Positions 17,255-25,786 are shown, counted from the stretch's first letter. The stretch is DNA of 64,000 bases from Acidimicrobiia bacterium (GCA_022820505.1 JAJEFK010000016.1:16292-80291), one strand, 5' to 3'. The notes: generated by a model from the sequence alone, not told the origin. Numbers and translations: made by a program.

Positions 17255-18433
17255 GTGGACAGGCGTGGAAGCGACCGTGCGCTGCTCGAGCGGATCGCCC
17301 TGTACCGGCATCGCCGCGAGCTGCCGCCGCTGCAACCCGCGGTCATCGATGAGCTTGCCGAATGGCTGAAAATACACGGCTCAGACCCGCTGACGTACGT
17401 GTGCGATCTCTTCGAGCGTCACCAAGTGGTCTTCGTGGGCCACCACACCCCCACACGCCGCGCTGGGCTGTTCCTGCAGGATCTCGTGGCAGCGGCATAC
17501 CGGTCAGGCGTGGGCATCGTGGCCATGGAGTACGCGTGCGTCGACGACCAGGCCCGGCTTGACGCGGTGGTGACCGGCACGACGTTCGATGAGCAGCTTG
17601 CGCGAGACGCATTGCTCCGCTGGGGCATACGCCACAACTTCGTTTACCGCGAATACCTCAATGTGCTGAGCGCAGTCTGGGAGGTGAACCGTCGCTTCGC
17701 CGGTGGCGGGCCGCCGATGCGTGTCCTGGCGCTTGACTACGACCTCGACCTCGATGCCGTCACCGACACGGCCGACCTGCGCACCTCGTACGCGTGGCCG
17801 CACCTGCGCAGCCGTGGCCCGGTGTCGGCGCACATGTGCGACGTGTTGCTCGCCGAGGTCGTCGAGCCGGGGCATCGCGCACTCGTGCTGGCCCGCACCG
17901 CTCACGCGCTCACGAGGGCCAGGCGGCTGCCGCACCGGGTGTGGGACGCGATCGATGCCGAGATCGTCGGCGGTCACGTGGTGGGCGCGGCGAATCGTGT
18001 GTACGAGGTGGTGGCCGACCGAGCCGTCACCGTGCTGATCCACGAGCCGCTGCCGGCCGACGGCGAGCTGTGCGACTACGCGCTGGTCGCCGACGGTGTG
18101 CTCGATGCGGCGTTCGCCATGCACGACGACCTGGCCGTACCACTCGCCTTCGACGTGGATCAGGGGCCTGCGGCCCGGCTCGGCTGCACGACGAGCCTGG
18201 ATCGCGAGCCTCTCGGCAGCCTCGCCACCGGTTGGATCTACCTCGAACCCGACTACGAGCGCCGTGCTCCGACCCCGCTGCCCGAACCGGTGCCTGCGGT
18301 GTACGTGGAACACGCCCGGCGCTATGCCCTCGATCCGGCGCTGCGAGACGAGAAATCGACCCCAGGCGACTTCGCGGCGGCCGTGTCCGAATCAGCAGCG
18401 GCGGCAGAGCTGGCCTGGACACAGGTGCTCTAG
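17255..18433 (+). CDS. Unknown protein, possibly EreA/ChaN-like fold; paralogue A
   Basis: Protein of 392 residues starting at GTG. No function is recognised with confidence. The opening CDLFERHQVVFVGHHTPTRR, then VAMEYACVDDQARLDAVVTG and the tryptophan-aromatic pattern LRWGIRHNFVYREYLNVLSAVW resemble the erythromycin-esterase/ChaN (haem-binding uptake, TIKI) superfamily, where an early E/H-containing strand is followed by a large helical region. It is cytosolic by sequence (no signal peptide or membrane helix). The next gene is a diverged paralogue with the same element order. Nothing around them indicates substrate. Confidence 0.5.
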   Translation: MDRRGSDRALLERIALYRHRRELPPLQPAVIDELAEWLKIHGSDPLTYVCDLFERHQVVFVGHHTPTRRAGLFLQDLVAAAYRSGVGIVAMEYACVDDQARLDAVVTGTTFDEQLARDALLRWGIRHNFVYREYLNVLSAVWEVNRRFAGGGPPMRVLALDYDLDLDAVTDTADLRTSYAWPHLRSRGPVSAHMCDVLLAEVVEPGHRALVLARTAHALTRARRLPHRVWDAIDAEIVGGHVVGAANRVYEVVADRAVTVLIHEPLPADGELCDYALVADGVLDAAFAMHDDLAVPLAFDVDQGPAARLGCTTSLDREPLGSLATGWIYLEPDYERRAPTPLPEPVPAVYVEHARRYALDPALRDEKSTPGDFAAAVSESAAAAELAWTQVL

Positions 18434-18493
18434 CTCGGCTCCGGGTCGGCGCGCTGTCAGATTCCGGGCCGCCAGCGGGCAGACTCATGGGCG

Positions 18494-19645
18494 GTGCCGC
18501 CCGAAGACCCCACCGACGACGAGCGGCCCCCGTCCGCGCTCCAGTCCCCGGAGGAATACCTGGGCGACTTGTGCGGTCGCCACCAGATCGTCCTGCTCGG
18601 CGATCAGGTCGGAGTCCGACAGCACCTGGGATTCCTGGCGGGCACGCTCGCCGAGTTGGCCGACAACGGCGTGGAGAATCTCGCTTGGGAGTTCACCAAC
18701 TCGCGCCGCCAAGCCGAGCTTGATGCCCTGATCGATGCCCCCGTGTGGGACAGCAGGGCCTGCGCCGACCTCTTCGTCGATCTGCTCGGTGCCGGGTTCG
18801 GCTACCGGGAATATGCCGATGTGCTGCACGCGGTCTGGAAGCACAACACCGCAGAGCGCCGCCGTGATGACGATCGGCGACCCATCCGCGTGATCGCGCT
18901 CGGCCTGCCCACCTACGTGGAAGACCCCGACCTGCTCGACGGTCGCTCTGCCGCGGAGCTCGGGCTGCGGAACTGGTCGTTGGGCGGGCACTACCGGGAC
19001 ATGTCCGCGTTCCACGCCGCCAGCGTCCTCACCGCCGAGGTGCTCCGCGGGGGCCAACGGGCGCTCGTGTACATGAACGTCGCCGCCACTACGACCGGCC
19101 TCATCGAGTGGGTGGACGGCTCGCCGACTACCTCTGCGGGCAACCTCCTGTGGCGGTGGATGAGCGACGGCTGCCGACGTGTCGTGTTCCACGGCGCAGT
19201 GTCCGACACCGCCGCCGCCGAACGGGTCGAGGAGCTGATCTCACGGTCGCCGGAGGGGCGTGGCGGCACCGACATCCGCTTCGGCTTGGACTTGGCAGCG
19301 TCAACGCTCGGCAGTGTTGCGATGACGGAGGTGCAGGGCTCGGTTGACGGCGCCGATACCTCGCTGCGGCTGCGCGAGGTGGCCGACGGCTACGTCTATC
19401 TGGGGCCGCGAGCCGGCTGGGAACCGTGTTCGCTGATCGACGACCTGATCACCGACGAGAACTTCGCTAGTGCCGAAGCCCGCTACCGGGCACTCGATCC
19501 CCGACCGGAGCCCTACACACGCGACGAGCTCGACGAGGTGCGCCGTACCGGGCAGCAGGAGCTGTCGGCAGCCTGGCCGCCGCTGCCGGAACCGCCCGAG
19601 GAGCCGAAGCGGCGTTTCGCACGTTTCCGCAAGAACGACTCGTAG
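18494..19645 (+). CDS. Unknown protein, possibly EreA/ChaN-like fold; paralogue B
   Basis: Protein of 383 residues, GTG start, 60 bases after its paralogue. It keeps the same landmarks: LCGRHQIVLLGDQVGVRQHLG, ENLAWEFTNSRRQAELDALI, FGYREYADVLHAVWKHN and a later ALVYMNVAATTTGLIEW in place of the partner's ALVLARTAHALTRAR. The C terminus is Pro/Glu/Arg-rich. The histidine-bearing GHHTP of paralogue A is replaced by GDQVG, so the two copies have probably diverged in active-site chemistry, or this one is non-catalytic. Assignment to a superfamily is tentative. Confidence 0.5.
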   Translation: MPPEDPTDDERPPSALQSPEEYLGDLCGRHQIVLLGDQVGVRQHLGFLAGTLAELADNGVENLAWEFTNSRRQAELDALIDAPVWDSRACADLFVDLLGAGFGYREYADVLHAVWKHNTAERRRDDDRRPIRVIALGLPTYVEDPDLLDGRSAAELGLRNWSLGGHYRDMSAFHAASVLTAEVLRGGQRALVYMNVAATTTGLIEWVDGSPTTSAGNLLWRWMSDGCRRVVFHGAVSDTAAAERVEELISRSPEGRGGTDIRFGLDLAASTLGSVAMTEVQGSVDGADTSLRLREVADGYVYLGPRAGWEPCSLIDDLITDENFASAEARYRALDPRPEPYTRDELDEVRRTGQQELSAAWPPLPEPPEEPKRRFARFRKNDS

Positions 19646-19653
19646 TTCGCGCC

Positions 19654-20175
19654 GTGCTGCACCGCATCGACGAGATCCCGCTTCGGGCTGCTGAGGTGAC
19701 CGGCCGCCTGTTCGTGACCAACTTCTCCGCAGTCGGGCCCGATCCGGCGGCCGCGCTGGATCGGGTGGGCGCATCGGTGGTGGCGTGCATGCTGACGCGC
19801 CACGAGATCGATCTGCGCTATCCCGACTACGGCGAGTGGCTCACTTCCCACAGCGACGCTGCCAGCAGCCCCCATGCACTGTGGCTGCCTACGCCAGACG
19901 GAGGTGTCACGACGGACGGGCCGGTGCTCGAACTCGTGGAGCTTGTCGTTTCAGCGCTGGATCGCGGCGACAGCGTCCTCGTGCACTGCGGTGCTGGCAT
20001 GGCGCGCACGGCGGTGATCGGGATCCTGACGATGGTTGCCTTCGGCACCGACCCGGCCGCGGCCGCTGTTGACTTCCGAGCGGCCCGTCCCGGCGGAGGT
20101 CCCGACGGTCCTCCCCAAGAACGCCAGATCGCCCGCCTCATCCCCAAGGCCAAACGGCTGCGCGCCAGCAGCTGA
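19654..20175 (+). CDS. Dual-specificity/tyrosine-type protein phosphatase
   Basis: Protein of 173 residues with the cysteine-phosphatase signature HCGAGMARTA: Cys112 is the nucleophile and Arg118 binds phosphate (C-x5-R). The early Asp-containing loop RHEIDLRYPDYGEW is the place for the general acid, though its exact residue is uncertain. It begins 9 bases after the preceding gene and so may be co-transcribed with the two paralogues. The substrate may be a phosphoprotein or small phosphorylated metabolite. Confidence 0.82.
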   Translation: MLHRIDEIPLRAAEVTGRLFVTNFSAVGPDPAAALDRVGASVVACMLTRHEIDLRYPDYGEWLTSHSDAASSPHALWLPTPDGGVTTDGPVLELVELVVSALDRGDSVLVHCGAGMARTAVIGILTMVAFGTDPAAAAVDFRAARPGGGPDGPPQERQIARLIPKAKRLRASS

Positions 20176-20181
20176 CGCGGC

Positions 20182-20997
20182 CTAGCCCGCGTCCGCGTCG
20201 GTGCCGTCGTGTGCTTCCCAGCGCCAGCCGGAGCGGACCATGATGCAGCGGCGGCGAGGGCCCGGGGCATCGAGGTCGCCGTCAGGAAAGGCGGCATCGC
20301 CGACGTACACGGCAATGTGACCCGGATCGGTCTCCGGCGACGGGATGATCTGAGTGTGGAAGCACGTGTGACCGTTGATCGAGGCCAGCACATCGGCAGT
20401 GCGTGTGAAGCCTGACAGCCAGGTGAGCGTCACGAACGTGGGCGTGACGAACTCGATCTCGCCTGCTGCTCGCCGCTCCAGCGCCGCCGCCGGCGACACC
20501 CAGGCATGGTCCAGGATCTCGCTGCCGTCGACACGTACCGCATCCAGATCGGCTGGTGCCTCGCAGATGAAGAAATGCGTCGAGAACCGCTTCGGCCGGA
20601 TCGGCGGCGGCAGCCAGTGGGCGAAGTGGATCAGTTCGGCGCCAGAGAGGTCGATGCCGGCCTCTTCGTGCGCCTCCCGAACTGCTGCTGTGCGAAACCC
20701 GCGCCGGTGACCGTCATGCAGGCCAGCTGCGCCAGCGGTGCGGAGGTCGCACGCGGCCACCACATCGCCGGGCGTGTCGCGATCGGGCGGGTCCACCCGA
20801 CCACCGGGAAATACCCACATGCCGCCGAAGAAGCCACGCGAGTTGCGCCGGAGCATGAGCACCTCGATATGCGCTCCTGCGTCGCTCTCCGCGGCGTCGA
20901 ATCCGTGACCTGGCGCAGCCGCGGGCGTGCCGTCGCGCAGCACCACGACGGTCGCCGCGTCGATCGGCGCGGGCGGTGCTGTGGGGGAATCGTTCAT
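20182..20997 (-). CDS. Nudix hydrolase with split Nudix box (NUDT19-like)
   Basis: Protein of 271 residues. The Nudix box is interrupted: GGRVDPPD at residues 65-72 and REAHEEAGI at 107-115 are separated by about 34 residues instead of the usual few. That insertion is known from NUDT19/RP2-type enzymes, several of which cleave CoA esters. Length (about 270) also fits that group. It is convergent with the phosphatase gene (6 bases apart). A CoA-related substrate would suit the acyl-CoA-rich neighbourhood but is inference. Confidence 0.8.
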   Translation of the reverse strand: MNDSPTAPPAPIDAATVVVLRDGTPAAAPGHGFDAAESDAGAHIEVLMLRRNSRGFFGGMWVFPGGRVDPPDRDTPGDVVAACDLRTAGAAGLHDGHRRGFRTAAVREAHEEAGIDLSGAELIHFAHWLPPPIRPKRFSTHFFICEAPADLDAVRVDGSEILDHAWVSPAAALERRAAGEIEFVTPTFVTLTWLSGFTRTADVLASINGHTCFHTQIIPSPETDPGHIAVYVGDAAFPDGDLDAPGPRRRCIMVRSGWRWEAHDGTDADAG

Positions 20998-21006
20998 AGG
21001 GCCGGC

Positions 21007-21657
21007 TTATGCGGTATCCCGGGTTCGCAGCTCGAGGCGATCGGAGCCGGCGTCCATGCCGGGCAGCGGGCGCGAGACGTAGCCGCTGTGCTTGGCCAGC
21101 AGCTCCACCACCATCTCCTCGGCTTCGGCCCAGTCGTGGGCCCGTGGTCCTTCCACCTGGGCGTTGTAGGGCTGGTCGAAGGTGATCGCGTACCCACCCG
21201 CGGCACGGATGTCGATCACGTTGTGCGGAGCGTCTTCGATATAGGCGTCAGCGTTCACCATCGCCTTGTCGGCCACGAAGCAGATGTCGCGATAGGGGAT
21301 GCGCTCGCGGTCGAGCCACTCGACCGTGTCGCTCACCGTCACGCGGTGGCCCCAGCTCACATACAGGCGGTGGGTCACGATCCGTATCCACACGCCGGCG
21401 TCGGACAGCCGCCAGAGCGCCTCAGAGCACCCCTCCATGGGCTCCATCTCGCGGAACATGCGGTAGTCGATGACGGCGATGCGATGGAGCTCTTCGAACT
21501 CGCCGTCGGCGAGGCCCCACTCGGTGAAGTTCCAGCCACGCACGAGCGGCAACGAGTCCTCCGGAACTCCGCGCTCGGCCGCAACCACGCGACGGAAGGC
21601 CTCGGTGTGCATGCCGCACACACCGTCGAGGTCCACTGCAAGCACGAACGCAGGCAC
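21007..21657 (-). CDS. HAD-family 5'(3')-deoxyribonucleotidase-like protein
   Basis: Protein of 216 residues. The HAD motif I is VLAVDLDGVC with Asp9 as nucleophile and Asp11 as acid/base. Motif II is the Thr of VTHRLY, and the downstream acidic motif is YIEDAPHNV. Between these lies the small all-helical cap of the NT5C (5'-deoxynucleotidase) type, with GWNFTEWGL. The likely reaction is dephosphorylation of a nucleotide or a similar phosphate. It is transcribed away from the nitrile hydratase operon, with 96 bases between the two start codons. Confidence 0.75.
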   Translation of the reverse strand: MPAFVLAVDLDGVCGMHTEAFRRVVAAERGVPEDSLPLVRGWNFTEWGLADGEFEELHRIAVIDYRMFREMEPMEGCSEALWRLSDAGVWIRIVTHRLYVSWGHRVTVSDTVEWLDRERIPYRDICFVADKAMVNADAYIEDAPHNVIDIRAAGGYAITFDQPYNAQVEGPRAHDWAEAEEMVVELLAKHSGYVSRPLPGMDAGSDRLELRTRDTA

Positions 21658-21753
21658 TGCAGCAACCTAACAACCTGGCCGCTGCAGACTCCGGTGATTC
21701 CGGCACGGCGCCAAACTGCGGCGATCATCGCCGCAAGTGCCATGCTGGGCCCG

Positions 21754-22494
21754 ATGCAGTCCGATCCTCACAGGCGCGGCGTCCACGACTTGGGCGGCGC
21801 GGGCGGCTGGGGCCGTATTCCATACGAACCGGACGAGCCACCGTTCCACGCCGACTGGGAACGGCGAGTCTTCGGCCTGCTCGGCGCAGTCACGTCGGCG
21901 ACGGCCCGGAGGCCAGGCGAGTTCCGCTATGCGCTGGAGCGCCTGCACCCCGACGACTACTTCGACAACGGCTATTTCGGTCGCTGGCTGGCGGGCTTCG
22001 AGGTGCTGCTTGCGGAATACGAGGTCGTCGACCCGGTCGACTACAGCGCACGACTGGAGGCGCACACTGGTCCGATCCCCAGCGAAGTCAGGCGCATGTC
22101 ACCCGAGCGGCGGGTTGCCCCGGTCGCGGACCGCGTCCCTTCGATGCTGCCCCCCGATCGCCCGGTGCCGGTGCCCCAACGCCGGACGGTACGGCGGGAT
22201 CTCGCTGAGCCGCCCCGGTTCAGCACCGGCGACCGCGTGGTTGCCCCGGCGCCGACCCAACCCGGCCACACACGGCTGCCGGGCTACGTGATGGACAAGC
22301 CGGGCACGGTCGCCAAGCTGCATCCGGCCGAAGTGCTGCCCGACAGCACCGCGCACAACAGGGGCGAACGGCCCCAGCACGTGTACTGCGTGGGCTACGA
22401 CGCCCGAACGCTGTGGGGCGACGACGCCGAGCCCAATGCAACGGTCTACGTCGACCTGTACGAGTGCTACTTGACCGCAGCCGAGAGCGACTAA
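21754..22494 (+). CDS. nthB: Nitrile hydratase beta subunit
   Basis: Subunit of 246 residues of nitrile hydratase, which converts nitriles to amides. The N terminus RRGVHDLGGAGGWGRIPYE is the family hallmark. The C-terminal SH3-like barrel contains FSTGDRVVAP, TRLPGYVMDKPGTV, a CVGYDARTLWG stretch and VYVDLYECYL. ATG 21754 was chosen; ATG 21742 four codons earlier is an alternative, while the long frame upstream is antisense to the Nudix and HAD genes. First in the order beta-alpha-activator, the arrangement known for cobalt-type enzymes. Confidence 0.93.
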   Translation: MQSDPHRRGVHDLGGAGGWGRIPYEPDEPPFHADWERRVFGLLGAVTSATARRPGEFRYALERLHPDDYFDNGYFGRWLAGFEVLLAEYEVVDPVDYSARLEAHTGPIPSEVRRMSPERRVAPVADRVPSMLPPDRPVPVPQRRTVRRDLAEPPRFSTGDRVVAPAPTQPGHTRLPGYVMDKPGTVAKLHPAEVLPDSTAHNRGERPQHVYCVGYDARTLWGDDAEPNATVYVDLYECYLTAAESD

Positions 22495-22527
22495 CGCGAT
22501 GGCAACAGGCTGATCACGGAGGAACGG

Positions 22528-23151
22528 ATGCACGACGAGCCCGGGCACGGCCATCACGAACACCACGACGCGTCATCGCCGGAGGTCCGCGTCGAAGCGC
22601 TCGAAGACCTGCTGGTCGAGCGAGGCCTGGCCGATCCCGAGCGGATCGACGCCACGATCCGGCGTTTCGAGCACGACATCGGCCCGATGATCGGGGCGCG
22701 GCTGGTAGCCGAGGCGTGGGCTGATGCCGGCTTGCGTCAGCGGCTGCTGACCGACGCTGACGCCGTCGTGGCCGACATGGACATCCGGGGTGCAGAGATC
22801 GAGCACATCGAGGTGAAGGCCAATGGGCCCGGCGTCCACAATGTGGTTGTCTGCACACTGTGCTCGTGCTACCCGTGGGCGCTGCTGGGCTTGCCGCCGA
22901 ACTGGTACAAGAGCCCCGAGTACCGGGCCCGCGTGGTGCGCGAGCCCCGGGCCGTGCTGGTCGAGATGGGCCTCGAACTCGACCCGGGCACCGAGGTGCG
23001 CATCTGGGATTCCAGCTCTGAGACCAGATTCCTGGTGCTGCCCGAGCGTCCTGCGGGCACCGAGGGATGGCCGGCCGAGCGCTTGGCCGAACTGGTGACC
23101 AGGGATTCGATGATCGGCGTCGCGCATGCGGCCGATCCCGGCGGCCAGTGA
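22528..23151 (+). CDS. nthA: Nitrile hydratase alpha subunit, cobalt type
   Basis: Catalytic subunit of 207 residues. The metal claw is VCTLCSCY with ligands Cys109, Cys112, Ser113 and Cys114; Thr at the second position of the claw and Tyr after it indicate the cobalt class (iron enzymes have CSLCSCT). The usual PWALLGLPPNWYKSPEYRAR follows. The N terminus carries a His-rich stretch (DEPGHGHHEHHD). A ribosome-binding GGAGGA precedes the ATG by 5 to 8 bases. Cys112 and Cys114 should be oxidised to sulfinate and sulfenate in the mature enzyme. Confidence 0.96.
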   Translation: MHDEPGHGHHEHHDASSPEVRVEALEDLLVERGLADPERIDATIRRFEHDIGPMIGARLVAEAWADAGLRQRLLTDADAVVADMDIRGAEIEHIEVKANGPGVHNVVVCTLCSCYPWALLGLPPNWYKSPEYRARVVREPRAVLVEMGLELDPGTEVRIWDSSSETRFLVLPERPAGTEGWPAERLAELVTRDSMIGVAHAADPGGQ

Positions 23152-23161
23152 GGCGCCGCCG

Positions 23162-23503
23162 GTGAGCATTGACCTGCTGGAGGGCAGCCCGGCCGCACCG
23201 CCACGTGACAACGGCGAGCTCGTCTTCTCCGAACCGTGGCAGGCACGTGCGTTCGGGCTGGCGGCTGACCTCGTCGGCAGCGGCCACTTCACCTGGGACG
23301 AGTTCCGCGAGCACCTCATCGAGGCCATTTCCGGGTGGGAGCACACCTCGGGCAGCGGAGATGCTGCAGAGCCGTGGGACTACTACCGGTGCTGGCTGAC
23401 AGCGCTCGAGCACGCCGTTGGCGAGCGCGGCCTGCTGAGCAGCGATGCAGTTGCCGATCGGGCCGCCGCGTACGCTTCCCGTCCCGCCGGCCACGACCAC
23501 TGA
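23162..23503 (+). CDS. Nitrile hydratase accessory/activator protein
   Basis: Protein of 113 residues similar to the N-terminal half of the beta subunit, as expected for the P14K/NhhG-NhlE activators that bring cobalt to the alpha subunit by subunit exchange. Landmarks are EPWQARAFGLAADLVGSGHFTWDEFREHL and YYRCWLTALEHAVGERGL in two parts. The GTG start at 23162 is 11 bases after nthA; an earlier in-frame start would overlap nthA. It ends HDH and completes the beta-alpha-activator operon. Confidence 0.88.
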   Translation: MSIDLLEGSPAAPPRDNGELVFSEPWQARAFGLAADLVGSGHFTWDEFREHLIEAISGWEHTSGSGDAAEPWDYYRCWLTALEHAVGERGLLSSDAVADRAAAYASRPAGHDH

Positions 23504-23573
23504 GCCGCATGCTCGACGAGCCGGCGACGCCGCACAGCACGCGCGCGTGCGGCGCGGGTGTCAGACTGGACCC

Positions 23574-24113
23574 ATGAGCACCCTCACCTTCCACGATCCG
23601 CGAGGCGAGGCCAAGACTGCGCCCGAGCCCTACACGCTCAGCACGCCGCTCGACCAGCCGATCACGATCGGCCTGGTCGCCAATGGCTTCCCCGACAGTG
23701 TCCGCTTCCTCGACCACGTCGAGAAGGCACTGGCCGAGCGGCTGCCGTCGGCGTCGTTCAACCGTTACGACAAGGGCGACGCTTCGTCGGTTGTCGGCAA
23801 GGGGATGCTCGACGACATCAGCTCCGAGTGCGGTGCGGTGATCGCCGCGTACGGCCATTGAGGCAGCTGCACATCTGGCACCGTGCGTGACAGCATCACC
23901 ACCGCCCGAGCGGGCATCCCGTCCATCGCACTCGTCACCGACGCGTTCTGGCCCCAAGGCGACTTTGTGGCCAACGCCACCGGCATGCCGACCGTTCCTC
24001 GCGTCCGCCTGCCGCACCCGGTAGCGGGCAGCGGCGAGGACAACATGGCCAAGGTGGCCGCCGACATCGCGCCGCAGATCATCGCGATCCTGACCGGCGC
24101 CACCTCAAACTGA
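23574..24113 (+). CDS. UGSC-motif selenoprotein, TGA decoded as selenocysteine
   Basis: Reads as 179 residues with selenocysteine at residue 96 (TGA 23859-23861). The codon lies in AAYGH-U-GSCTSG, exactly the UGSC motif for which the family is named, where other members have Sec or Cys. The same frame continues to a stop at 24111-24113 with typical family sequence (ARAGIPSIALVTDAFW). N-terminal features are PITIGLVANGFPDSVRFLDH and FNRYDKGDASS. U-x-x-C suggests a redox site; function is unknown. A stem-loop follows the TGA. Normal gene calling splits this into 23574-23861 and 23883-24113. It follows the nitrile hydratase activator by 70 bases and precedes the next gene by 7. Confidence 0.87.
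23859..23894 (+). promoter_or_regulatory. Candidate bacterial SECIS element of the UGSC gene
   Basis: Directly after the TGA, 23866-23872 (GCTGCAC) pairs with 23887-23894 (GTG-A-CAGC), giving a 7-bp stem with one bulged A and a 14-base loop containing UGG about 15 to 17 bases after the UGA. Bacterial SECIS elements lie within the coding region immediately 3' of the UGA and present a GG-containing apical loop to SelB, so position and shape fit. The pairing is by eye, and a competing GCAC/GTGC helix is possible. Confidence 0.6.
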
Positions 24114-24120
24114 ACTAGTC

Positions 24121-25245
24121 GTGGCACTGCTGGAGGCCCGCAGCGAGGCCGACGCGCTCGAGCAGCTTCACGCGCTCGGGCTCACCGATGGTCTGCCGGT
24201 GGTCATCCCCACGCCGGAGCGGGTGGCCATGATGGCGCTCGCCTCTGGCCTTGACCTCGATCTCGAATTGGGTGTCATGGGACCCGCGCACGGCGTGGCG
24301 AGCGTGGAGAAGGTGGCGACGGCCGCAGTGATGGCCGGCTGCCTGCCCGACTACATCCCCGTCGTTGTGGCCGCCGTGCGCGCGGTGTGCCAGCCCGAGT
24401 TCGACCTCACCGAGATGCAGAGCACCACCCACTGCACCGCGCCGCTCATCGTGGTGTGCGGGCCAGCACGGCACCAGTGCGGCGAAGTGGCATCAGGATT
24501 CGGGGCGCTCGGGCCCGGCCATCGGGCCAATGCCACCATCGGGCGGGCGCTGCGGCTGGCGATGATGAACATCGGCGGGGCCCGGCCGGGCGTGTCCGAC
24601 ATGGCGCTGCACGGTCATCCCGGCAAGTTCACATACTGCCTCGCCGAGGACACCGAGAGCAGCCCGTTCGCGCCGCTGCACACCAGCTACGGCTACGCCG
24701 AAGAAGACAGCGCCGTGGTCGTGGTCGGTGCCGAGGCGCCGCACTCCACGATCTTCACCGGCGATGCGGACGACCCCGAGTCGGCCAGCCGGCTGCTGAA
24801 CGTGATCGCTGCGGTCATGGCCAACCCGGGCAGCAACAACGCGCACCTGCGGCACGGCGCTGTCACCGTGATCATGAACCCCGATCACACGACAGTGCTG
24901 GCTCGCGCGGGGCTGACCCGCGAGGACATTCAGGCCGAGCTGGCTGCCCGCGCAACCAATACCGCAGCGACGCTCGCCCATGTCGGGTCGGCCTTCTACC
25001 TCGACCGGGACGGCCCGTCCGATGAGCTGGTCCCGATCCTGAAAGACCCCAGCAGGATCGTGGTATTCCAGGCGGGCGGCTCGGGTCTGTACACGATGGT
25101 GATGCCGTCGTGGTGCGCCGGCCCTCACCAGAACCCGGTCGTCCACGCCGAGATCGATCTCGACCAAGCGTGCGAGGTGCCTTGGGCCGAGGCCCTTGGG
25201 ATCGGCCAATCAGACCCAGCCGATGTTGCAGGAGGAGCAGCCTGA
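24121..25245 (+). CDS. Conserved-looking cysteine-rich protein of unknown function, partner of UGSC gene
   Basis: Protein of 374 residues from GTG 24121, only 7 bases after the UGSC gene, so surely co-transcribed. I recognise no named family. It has no signal peptide or membrane segment. Likely functional residues cluster in the middle: [20 protein letters not shown] contains three cysteines and two histidines, followed by glycine-rich [20 protein letters not shown] and [14 protein letters not shown]. Further Cys are in [10 protein letters not shown] near the C terminus. The Cys/His spacing could bind a metal or make a thiol active site that works with the selenocysteine protein; that is inference from context. 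The stop overlaps the MaoC start (TGATG). Confidence 0.6.
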   Translation: MALLEARSEADALEQLHALGLTDGLPVVIPTPERVAMMALASGLDLDLELGVMGPAHGVASVEKVATAAVMAGCLPDYIPVVVAAVRAVCQPEFDLTEMQSTTHCTAPLIVVCGPARHQCGEVASGFGALGPGHRANATIGRALRLAMMNIGGARPGVSDMALHGHPGKFTYCLAEDTESSPFAPLHTSYGYAEEDSAVVVVGAEAPHSTIFTGDADDPESASRLLNVIAAVMANPGSNNAHLRHGAVTVIMNPDHTTVLARAGLTREDIQAELAARATNTAATLAHVGSAFYLDRDGPSDELVPILKDPSRIVVFQAGGSGLYTMVMPSWCAGPHQNPVVHAEIDLDQACEVPWAEALGIGQSDPADVAGGAA

Positions 25246-25739
25246 TGAGCGATGCGCCCCGCCCGCACGGCGGACGGTGGTTCGAGGAGCTGACGCCGGG
25301 ACTGGTGATTCACCACCGGTTGCGCCGCACGATCACCGAGGCCGACAACGTCATGTTCACCACCATGACGATGAACCCCGCGGCCCTGCACCTCGACTTC
25401 GAATACGCCCGCACTGAGACCCAGTTCGGCAAGCCGCTCGTGAACTCGATGTTCACGGCCGCTGTCGTGGTCGGCATATCAGTCCACGAGACCACCCACG
25501 GCACCACCGTGGCGAACCTCGGCTTCGAGCGGATGGACTTCCCTGCGCCTGTCTTCCACGGCGACACGCTGCGCGTCGAGAGCGAAGTGGTCTCGGCACG
25601 CCCGTCCAAGAGCAAGCCCGACCAGGGCATCATCCTGTTCGAGCACCGCGCCTACAACCAGGACGACAAGCTGGTCGCCATCATGCGCCGCAACGCCCTC
25701 ATGTGGCGCACGCCGGCGGAGCCCGACACCGACGCCTGA
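25245..25739 (+). CDS. MaoC-like hot-dog dehydratase
   Basis: Protein of 164 residues with the single hot-dog fold of MaoC-type hydratases, which add or remove water across the double bond of an acyl-CoA. The family pattern is [15 protein letters not shown] followed by [10 protein letters not shown], with His in the expected catalytic position and Asn where many relatives have Asp. [20 protein letters not shown] and [20 protein letters not shown] follow. It resembles mesaconyl-CoA or 3-hydroxyacyl-CoA hydratases. It is translationally coupled to the preceding unknown gene, linking that gene and the selenoprotein to CoA-ester chemistry. Confidence 0.85.
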   Translation: MSDAPRPHGGRWFEELTPGLVIHHRLRRTITEADNVMFTTMTMNPAALHLDFEYARTETQFGKPLVNSMFTAAVVVGISVHETTHGTTVANLGFERMDFPAPVFHGDTLRVESEVVSARPSKSKPDQGIILFEHRAYNQDDKLVAIMRRNALMWRTPAEPDTDA

Positions 25740-25786
25740 ACGCCCTGGGGCGCGGCGACATCACTGCGCGTGCATCCTTGACCGCC

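Noticed and set aside
20506..21753. Upstream extension of the nitrile hydratase beta reading frame
   Set aside because: It runs antisense through the Nudix and HAD genes, and the family N terminus begins at 21754.
23859..23861. The TGA in the UGSC gene as a pseudogene mutation or sequencing error
   Set aside because: It falls precisely at the U of the family's UGSC motif, the frame is intact on both sides, a SECIS-like stem follows, and a second Sec-motif TGA occurs in the same window.
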